Shown: positions 57,665 through 64,000 of the stretch, piece by piece
How positions within the stretch are numbered: position 1 is the first letter of the stretch
Layout: the number at the start of each line of letters is the position of its first letter
Assembly (NCBI GenBank): GCA_963995505.1
Contig: OZ023184.1
Coordinates: 15,870,228 to 15,934,227 of the forward strand
Length of the DNA: 64,000 bases
Direction: 5' to 3'
DNA from: Hypericum androsaemum
Taxonomy: Eukaryota > Streptophyta > Magnoliopsida > Malpighiales > Hypericaceae
Notes under the pieces: generated by a model
Told to the model about the DNA's origin: nothing
The model's database searches: none
What the model saw: only the letters and a program-made list of their open reading frames with translations
Made by a program: the position numbers and the translations under genes

Positions 57665-57710
57665 TAATTTAGCTCAGATTTTTTTTTGATAAGTAATTTA
57701 GCTCAGATTT
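57665..57710 (-). repeat. A-tailed micro-insertion (minus orientation)
   Basis: The exact 17-bp repeat TAATTTAGCTCAGATTT (57665-57681 and 57694-57710) flanks a 12-bp insert that on the minus strand reads CTTATCAAAAAA. The CTTATC stub resembles the CTTATCCC that precedes the A-tail of the insertion at 22051-22165. Confidence 0.55.
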
Positions 57711-57862
57711 ACGGCAGGCATTATAGGATTCACATTCACTTTCTCTCTCTTGGATAAATTAAGGTAGAGTAATTATATTCATCTGATATTGTTTGAATAG
57801 GAAGATGTTATTTTATGTATCTTAAATTGTTATGATTTTTTTAAAATAAGTTGTTTGGCTAC

Positions 57863-58187
57863 AAAAGATTTACCAGGATCGGTATCCTTGATACTTATGG
57901 TATAATCTGGTACCTTTGGTACCTTCCTTAATTTTGGTTATAGCTACCTAATTTTGGTTTTACCCTGTTTTGATGTATATTCTGGTCTATTTTTTCATGA
58001 CCTTAAGTTACTTTTGAAGATAACTGGGATTTTGTACTCAGATTTAGTACATCATGATTGTCCGTTTGATATGTATAATCTAGTACCTTAGGTTCGATAT
58101 CTTTGATACCTTTGATGTAATTTTTTTTTGGTTGGTTATTTTATGATGAATGACACACACTTATTAAAAAAAAGATTTGCCAGGATC
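57863..58187 (+). mobile_element. truncated LINE-like retroposon with target duplication
   Basis: An 18-bp repeat with one mismatch (AAAAGATTT-A/G-CCAGGATC, 57863-57880 and 58170-58187) flanks about 289 bp. The insert is T-rich and repeats GGTACC and TTTGATACC words. It ends ACACACACTTATT plus an A-tail, as expected for a 5'-truncated element. Confidence 0.6.
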
Positions 58188-59060
58188 CCTCTGACACGTA
58201 GATTCAGAGCTTCACCTACTAAGCTTTGGGACGAGACGAGATTTGGTTGAAGTGTACTTTATTCGTTATTCGATTTTCAAGAAACTAGACCGTCAGGCTC
58301 AGTCGATTTTCTGGATTTAATTTAAAAAGAAACTAAGATAGGCTTGTTATCAAAGCTGGCCACAAATCGTTTAAGTGAATTTAATTTACTTCCAAAGTGG
58401 CAACACCTAAAATTAGAAGGTAATGGTAATTTTAATGATGGCTTACTTATAAAAATAAATTTATTATGGCATCTGAAGTATTTTTTTTGGTTAAGTAGAT
58501 TATATTTTATATGAATAGTTACATTTTTACATAATCGATGTTAGATTTTATGGCTTTGAAGTACAAAACGTGTGAAAATCGCATGGTACTAAATTGAATA
58601 TTTTTCCGCTGGCTATTAGGAATTGGATTTTTTTTATAGTTATAAGAATTTGATTTTTTATGCGTATTTTGGATTCAAAACTTAAAATGAAAAAAAATAT
58701 TACCGGAAGATTCATTCTTAAGATATCCGACTCTGGATATAAATAAATTGAACATGACAAGGTGATATAACAGCGTGATATAGCATGCGTGCATGTACTA
58801 TTGGTATCGTTTTTTTTAATAAGTATAAATTTTATTCATAGAACTCCATCATATATACAAAGCGAAATGTTCACCAAAATAGAAGAGTACCAATCACTTT
58901 AACCCCCAAGATCATGTACACGTAGAAAAAGACTTCACTTTAGTTAATTATATGTATAATTATCACCGAAAATACCTTTAAAAAATACACTTCTTCCATA
59001 ATTCTTGTATATGCACATAAATTATAATTAACCTGGTCTAGTGACAATTAATAATGCCTT

Positions 59061-59273
59061 CTAGTTGCCGGACGCCATGGACTTCACCTTGTCGAGCTGG
59101 AACTTCATGTGTTCGAGCCGGATAAACTCCTCCGCCGCGTCGTCGACGGTGTCACTGCAGATCTCATGGCCATGGAAATTGACATAAATAGGCCCACCAT
59201 CGCCCCTTTTCTTCGGAGGCACATGAGGTTTGTTGTTGTTGGGATGAGGATGTTGCTTGGAGCTGGATGACAT
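59061..59273 (-). CDS. small uncharacterised plant protein (EFI-EH-KF motif)
   Basis: A 70-residue single-exon frame begins MSSSSKQHPHPNNNKPH and ends at TAG. A TATAAATA box on the minus strand lies 68 bp upstream. The N-terminal half is polar and probably disordered. The C-terminal part, DTVDDAAEEFIRLEHMKFQL, should form an amphipathic helix. The same motif (D..A-D/E-EFI-K/R-x-EH-x-KF-x) closes the protein encoded at 63302-63745, so the two are related. There is no signal peptide. The family function is unknown to me. Confidence 0.65.
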   Translation of the reverse strand: MSSSSKQHPHPNNNKPHVPPKKRGDGGPIYVNFHGHEICSDTVDDAAEEFIRLEHMKFQLDKVKSMASGN

Positions 59274-59340
59274 TTTATGGATTTTTGTCTACCTTGGTTT
59301 TAGTTGATATAGCGAATAATTTTGAGGTTACAAAACATAG

Positions 59341-59348
59341 TATTTATA
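59341..59348 (-). promoter_or_regulatory. TATA box of the 70-residue protein gene
   Basis: The minus strand reads TATAAATA, 68 bp upstream of the ATG at 59273. Confidence 0.5.
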
Positions 59349-59464
59349 GTTATGTGGGGATTCTCTGTCACGAAAGTTATTGGAACAAGTGGATTGATTT
59401 GACACGAGCATCTGATTCTTTGACCCTACCCAACTTGTTTGTTTTAATTGTTGATTAAAATTTT

Positions 59465-60560
59465 GGGAAAAGTCCACTTTCGTACCCTGTGGTATCGAAC
59501 TAAATCACTTTAGTACCCTGTGGTAAAAAATTGATCAATCGAGTCATACTTATTCCAATTAACATCAAAAAGGGCCTCGGGCAGCTGCCCGAACCTACCC
59601 GAGCGCTGCCCGGGCCACGTGGTCAGCCACGTCACCAATTTTGATGACGTGGCGCCACGTCACCAAGAGGAGGAGGAGGAGGCGGGGAGGAGGAGGAGGA
59701 GGAGGAGGGGGACGCGAGGAGGAGGAGGAGGAGGAGGAGGACGCGGGGAGGAGGAGGGGGAGGAGGACGCGGGGAGGAGGAGGAGAGGGACGCGGGGAGG
59801 AGGAGGAGAGGAGGAGGGGGACGCGGGGAGGAGGAGGAGGGGAGGAGGGGGACGCGGGGAGGAGGAGGACGCGGAGGAGGAGGGGGACGCGGGGAGGAGG
59901 AGGGGGAGGAGGGGGACGCGGAGGAGGAGGGGGACACAGGGAGGAGGGGGACGCGGGGAGGAGGAGGGGGACGCGGGGAGGAGGAGGAGGACGCGGGGAG
60001 GAGGACGCGGAGGAGGAGGGGGACGCGGGGAGGAGGACGTGGAGGAGGAGGGGGACGCGGAGGAGGAGGGGGACGAGGGGAGGAGGAGGACGCGGGGAGG
60101 AGGAGGACGCGGAGGAGGAGGGGGATGCGGGGAGGAGGAGGAGAGGAGGAGGAGGAGGAGGAGGAGGGGGACGCGGAGGAGGAGGAGGAGGACGCGGGGA
60201 GGAGGAGGAGGAGGAGGAGGAGGACGCGGGGAGGAGGAGGAGGAGGAGGAGGAGGAGGGGAGGAGGAGGAGGAGGAGGAACGCGGAGGAGGAGGAGGCGG
60301 AGGAGGAGGAGGAGGAGGAGGAGGAGGAAAATCGGAGGAGGAGGAGAATTGGTGACGTGGCACCACGTCATCAAAATTGGTGACGTGGCTGGCCACGTGG
60401 CCCGGGCAGCGCTCGGGTAGGTTCGGGCAGCTCCGGGCAGCTGCCCGAGGCCCTTTTTGATGTTAATTGGAATAAGTATGACTCGATTGATCGGTTTTTT
60501 ACCACAGGGTACTAAAGTGATTTTGGTCGATACCACAGGGTACTAAAGTGAACTTTTCCC
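59465..60560. mobile_element. Mutator-like foldback element (copy e) with 690-bp G/A-rich array
   Basis: The 1096-bp element has exact 9-bp duplications TAAAATTTT (59456-59464 and 60561-60569). Ends GGGAAAAGTCCACTTTCG and CTAAAGTGAACTTTTCCC head inverted arms of about 200 bp that match those of copy b, including GGCAGCTGCCCG, CCACGTGG and GATGACGTGG. Between the arms, from about 59664 to 60350, the plus strand is almost only GGA repeats broken by GACGCGG, in variants of GGGGACGCGGGGAGGAGGAG. Long frames on both strands reflect absence of stops in a triplet-like repeat. It encodes no protein. Confidence 0.88.
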
Positions 60561-60627
60561 TAAAATTTTTTATGTTCAGAAAATTAATCTAAATTCAAAT
60601 CGATTAATTTTAAATTTTTGTTCCGCA

Positions 60628-60667
60628 AGTCATTTATCTTTTTTTAAAAGGTAGTCATTTATCCTTT
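60628..60667 (-). repeat. possible A-tailed micro-insertion (minus orientation)
   Basis: A 15-bp repeat with one mismatch (AGTCATTTATC-T/C-TTT, 60628-60642 and 60653-60667) flanks a short T-run plus AAAAGGT. Because target and insert are both T-rich, the limits are uncertain. Confidence 0.35.
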
Positions 60668-60736
60668 TGAAAGCTGTAGGCCAGCGAAGAACTCTTTGAC
60701 GATGGAGTTTGAAATGTATGCCTTAGAACACAAATC

Positions 60737-60789
60737 GAATATTGTGCAAAGAGTTTTGATCGTAAAAAAAAAGAATATTGTGCAAAGAG
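60737..60789 (+). repeat. A-tailed micro-insertion between direct repeats
   Basis: The exact 17-bp repeat GAATATTGTGCAAAGAG (60737-60753 and 60773-60789) flanks the 19-bp insert TTTTGATCGTAAAAAAAAA. This is among the cleanest examples in the window. Confidence 0.6.
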
Positions 60790-61466
60790 AATCAGTGGAA
60801 TTCATCCATTCGTTATTTTAGACAATTACAGCACGCGAGGTTATCGGTGGGATTTGACAAGTCAAAGGTAAAATTCTCTGTTCTTTTTAGATTCTAAACA
60901 CCACCCTAGAATTGTTTTTGGAGTGTTATGACTAGGGATTCAATGTACTTGGTTTCTTAGGGGGTGTGAGTTAAAAAATTTCTTTTGAGTTAATTAATAA
61001 TAAGAGTTCCAGATGATTGTATTGGAACCATATATTGAGTTGTATATGTTCGTTGGCATAAGATTCAGTACATCTATGGTATATAGAATTATAGATAAAT
61101 TAAAAAAATACACTTTTTTATTAGGTAGGATCGCAACAAATCCTACCTTATTTCTTAAGAATAGGTGGGTCAATTCCTGTACTTTACATAAATGGAAAAA
61201 TCTTTCTTAGTTTTAGAACAAAACCCAAAGCTTTATAAAGTTCTAGTATTTAGATCAACCAGCCTTAATTTAAGTTCCCTAACAAAAAGCAGCAGATTCT
61301 TGATTACAATTTACCATAGTGGATACTAGGAAAATTTAACTCCCTTTATCACATTCTATAAGTAAGCTTGCATCCATGTATATATTCCCATCAAAGAAGA
61401 ACAATATACTTGCCTAATATTCATCAATTTGCGGTGGCCGTCCTGCTCCTTTTAAAGTGATGCCTC

Positions 61467-61855
61467 GTGTGGATTCTGATGCAGGATAAACTTCCAACCA
61501 AGTCGCATCTAATAAAGTGTGGGAGATTGGAAGCTTGGGACTCCCTTCGCTTTGTGGATGGGAAGATGAGACCAGTCCGCATTTGTTCTTACACTGCCCA
61601 AATTCTTGGAGAATTTGGAATCATTTTTCGAAAAGGGTGTGTCGGACATTTCCTGGACGAGGCTTTTGATAATTGGCCCGGTTCGGGTAAGGATGAAATG
61701 TTTCGGAAGGTTTGGTTATCGTTGTTCGGAGCAATTACTTGCGGTATCTGACTATATCAGAACCGACTTATTTTTCAAGACGAGCAATTTAATCTGGAAC
61801 TTCGTATACATTCTATCACTACTCTACTCGGGTTTCTGGATGGATTTGGTGGGAT
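61467..61855 (+). pseudogene. non-LTR retrotransposon (LINE) 3' fragment, zf-RVT domain
   Basis: One frame reads QDKLPTKSHLIKCG; after a frameshift near 61550 another frame reads LCGWEDETSPHLFLHCPNSW and then RIWNHF. Together these are the zinc-binding reverse-transcriptase module (zf-RVT) found at the C-terminus of plant LINE polyproteins, with C-x2-C...H...C spacing. Later parts (LIFQDEQFNLELRIHSITT) continue the typical tail in a third frame after a stop. It is therefore a broken, immobile remnant. The upstream reverse transcriptase is absent. Confidence 0.65.
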
Positions 61856-61861
61856 GACGAC

Positions 61862-63301
61862 TGCTCGCTTCCTTCCCAGACGATGAGGGGAGACGTCGTC
61901 CTCCTCCTGCTCACCTCTAAGACGACGACGACCGTGACGACGATGATTGTTAGGGACGGAGTGGCGACGTCGACGACGACTTCAACGGTCCCAGATAATC
62001 TGTGTTGTGGTCCGGAGTAGGGGAGATCAAGGAAAGGACGCCGACAGCAGGTGCGGCGGTCGAAGACGAGGGTGGGTGCGCTTGAGTGGCGGCCGAGGCG
62101 GTGGGAACGTCGGTTGCCGGACCTGCTCCTCGCCGGCGTTGGTGTTCTCTCGCTTAGGAGTGGATTAGAGAGATTGCAGGAGGAAAGAGGAGGGACGGGG
62201 AGAGAGGGAAGTAAATGGCCAAAATACCCCTGAAATAATTACTACCATCGAATCTTTGACCATCAAGATCAATAATCAAAATTGATTCTTATACGGTACG
62301 GAATCCCCTTATTAGTGTCCAGACTAAATCCGGCTCCGGTTGGGTGTGAATTAGAGACATTAATTATTTATTACCCAAGAAACTACAAGTCAATTGTGTT
62401 ACTCCAATCTGAATAATGAATATTTACCCAAAAAAATTTGAGAAATTTCGAATATCGATTATTTACCAAACTTTTCAGAAATTTTTAAATAAATTAAATC
62501 TCAAATACATATTTTTCAATCTCGAACTATCGATTAACAAAATTTACCAAACTTATCAAATTTCAATTATGAGCATTTGTACGATGACACATGTACCACA
62601 AGTGTCCACGACTCGGTGCATAAATGTATCACGACTCATTGCATATATATTACAACTCGCTCTATATATACCACAAGTTACTGTACCACTAAAAAAAACA
62701 TGTTGATAACAAATTTAGGAAAAAATTAAATAATCTGCAAAAAAATGACCAAAATATTAGTGTGGGGACCATATTTTTAAAGACACAAGAAGGATTGGTG
62801 CTCAACTGTCTTATACATCCACTATGGCATAAGCCACAACAAAAATTGAGACTTCAATTTATGATAAGTGTAATTATAGGTGTTAATTCATCTTTCCCAA
62901 AATAAAATTTCTATAGATCCATTACAATATGAATACACATAAATACATATCTCCTTACAGAACAAAAAAAAATACATATCTATACCGATATTATACCAAT
63001 AGGTATAGTAGAATTCGCAACATGACGTACTTGTATTAGCGCACACTTTTACTGTAAAGTAATATTTATTGACTCCAAGAACAAAAAATATGCAAATTAC
63101 ACCATAGTTGATAGAAGGGAGCAACTAAAAAACACAAAAAATACATCAGGGAAAATATAAAGTTGCATTTAGCACGAAGGCTGCGTATAAGCACACACTC
63201 ATCAAGCTGCATTTCATTTATTTACCACAAGAAGTTAATCACCATGATTGGAAATACTACTAAATCAATCATGGGAATGTTCAGTGCTCCGGTCCACAAA
63301 A
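61862..63301. other. intergenic region
   Basis: From 61862 to 62220 the DNA is GC-rich with CGACGACGA-type triplets and no recognisable protein. From 62230 on it is AT-rich. A micro-insertion at 62942-62981 is listed separately. The 3' UTR of the minus-strand small-protein gene should lie near 63150-63300. Confidence 0.4.
62942..62981 (+). repeat. A-tailed micro-insertion between direct repeats
   Basis: The exact 11-bp repeat AATACATATCT (62942-62952 and 62971-62981) flanks the 18-bp insert CCTTACAGAACAAAAAAA. Confidence 0.45.
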
Positions 63302-63745
63302 TCAACCCGCTCTACCCGACCCCACCCAGCTATCTTGCTCAAACTTCCTGTGCTCGAACTTGATGAACTCATCAGCCTCGGTATCAACCATATCCTCTCC
63401 GGACGACACTCTGGCTCTGCTAGCATTGTAACTAACCTCGAACGCGGGCCCATTCCGCCTCTCGAACGAGGATGTAACACGATCCTGCCTGTTCGAGTGA
63501 TACTGAGGCTGCTCCCAGTTGTTGTACTCCATGTCATTGGCGACAAGCCTCATGAGGTCCGGGTTCCTGACTTGTGGAGGTTCACAGACAGTGTACCCGT
63601 AGCCACCCGAGAATTGGTTATCCATCCTCTTTGGTGGGTGACGATCAGCTCCGTCGAAGAGTACTGTTTCGCCCTGGCGGACGACGGCGTGGTGATGGTG
63701 GTGGTAGTGGTTGGGGTGCGAGTTCGAGCTCCATCTATAAGACAT
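63302..63745 (-). CDS. uncharacterised plant protein (EFI-EH-KF motif), larger paralogue
   Basis: A single-exon frame of 147 residues starts MSYRWSSNSHPNHYHHHHH, with a TATA-like box 66 bp upstream. The N-terminus is His-rich and polar. The middle has RNPDLMRLVANDMEYNNWEQ, and the C-terminus has DTEADEFIKFEHRKFEQ, the same motif as the 70-residue protein at 59061-59273 in the same orientation 4 kb away. The two may be an old tandem pair, now separated by the Mutator-like element and LINE remnant. No signal peptide or enzyme motif is present. The function is not known to me. Confidence 0.7.
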   Translation of the reverse strand: MSYRWSSNSHPNHYHHHHHAVVRQGETVLFDGADRHPPKRMDNQFSGGYGYTVCEPPQVRNPDLMRLVANDMEYNNWEQPQYHSNRQDRVTSSFERRNGPAFEVSYNASRARVSSGEDMVDTEADEFIKFEHRKFEQDSWVGSGRAG

Positions 63746-63810
63746 TCTGTTTATCTTCGGTGTCCTTTGTTGTGTGTGGATTTTTGGGTTTAATTGCGTG
63801 TAGCTTGTGT

Positions 63811-63820
63811 TTATTATATA
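63811..63820 (-). promoter_or_regulatory. TATA-like box of the 147-residue protein gene
   Basis: The minus strand reads TATATAATAA, 66 bp upstream of the ATG at 63745. Confidence 0.45.
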
Positions 63821-64000
63821 GGAGGAACTTTGGTTTAGGTAATGTATATGATCTTAGATTGCCGCTTGATCATTGTATTCTTATTATTCCAAAGCGATTT
63901 GGTTGCAAGTGGCTAGCTTTAGGGCATCTAGTTCGTGACCTAAAAGAGCTTTTTAGATGGTTAAGATCGTTACGCACTTGTGAATGATTTGTGATGAAAT
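63821..64000. other. upstream region, window edge
   Basis: AT-rich promoter-proximal sequence of the minus-strand gene. Nothing further was recognised before the window ends. Confidence 0.4.

Larger units (their letters stand above)
57450..59060. other. intergenic DNA with retroposon scars
   Basis: The 3' UTR of the RING gene is followed by AT-rich sequence carrying a micro-insertion at 57665-57710 and a LINE-like fragment at 57863-58187. Nothing recognisable lies between 58190 and 59060 except AT-rich DNA and the 3' UTR of the minus-strand small-protein gene. Confidence 0.45.
60570..61466. other. intergenic DNA with micro-insertions
   Basis: AT-rich sequence without a recognised gene. Two micro-insertions are listed separately (60628, 60737). 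Confidence 0.4.

Noticed and set aside
59595..60536. Open frames of 250-310 codons on both strands across the G/A-rich array
   Set aside because: They are low-complexity Arg/Gly/Glu or Pro/Ser/Leu runs, open because a GGA-type repeat lacks stops. They lie inside a foldback transposon.
1..64000. Search by eye for tRNA, rRNA and CRISPR arrays
   Set aside because: No tRNA box B with a matching acceptor stem, no rRNA other than the 5S-like part of Cassandra, and no regularly spaced repeat array of CRISPR type was seen.

Overview
This is nuclear DNA from a flowering plant. Almost every gene is split by AT-rich GT-AG introns and has close plant relatives: O-fucosyltransferase, a GH27 beta-L-arabinopyranosidase-like enzyme, plant eIF4B, GDSL lipase, DUF868, clade B PP2C, chloroplast sensor kinase, DUF707, REM-type B3 factor and a XERICO-like RING protein. 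TATA boxes sit 50-120 bp upstream of several starts. The intergenic DNA is full of typical plant transposons: a Cassandra TRIM, Mutator-like foldback elements, hAT-like and pogo/Emigrant-like MITEs, LTR fragments and LINE/SINE tails. I could not place the species; no bacterial, viral or organellar genome segment was seen.

Layout. 1-3.3 kb: 3' portion of an O-fucosyltransferase gene (+). 4.1-4.7 kb: single-exon DEDDy exonuclease-like gene (-) with altered catalytic residues. 5.4-10.3 kb: 12-exon GH27 gene (+) with a 2.3 kb transposon-bearing intron. 10.5-12.7 kb: three neighbouring transposons. 13.7-17.3 kb: eIF4B (+). 18.4-21.2 kb: GDSL lipase (+). 22.3-23.3 kb: DUF868 (-). 25.5-27.7 kb: PP2C with a MAPK-docking-like motif (-). 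28.4-29.0 kb: Mutator-like element. 29.7-33.3 kb: chloroplast sensor kinase (+). 34-35 kb: hAT-like element inside a pogo-like MITE. 35.2-35.8 kb: lysine-rich, probably nucleolar protein (+). 36-41 kb: gene-poor, with retroposon scars. 41.5-44.4 kb: DUF707 gene (+). 45.9-49.9 kb: Cassandra TRIM and two Mutator-like elements. 50.2-53.4 kb: REM-type B3 factor (+). 54.4-56 kb: minisatellite and LTR remains. 56.0-57.4 kb: G-box/ABRE cluster and a XERICO-like RING-H2 gene (+). 59.1-63.7 kb: two small related proteins (-), around a large Mutator-like element and a LINE pseudogene.

The genes do not form a pathway or cluster; each is an ordinary housekeeping, signalling or cell-wall gene with its own promoter. 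The more unusual content is in the transposons. Five foldback elements share the same terminal motif, four of them with exact 9-bp target duplications, and two carry long G/A-rich arrays. About nine tiny A-tailed insertions of 10-21 bp lie between short direct repeats and look like extremely truncated retrotransposition events. Exon coordinates were read by eye from splice signals and reading-frame continuity and have no transcript support.
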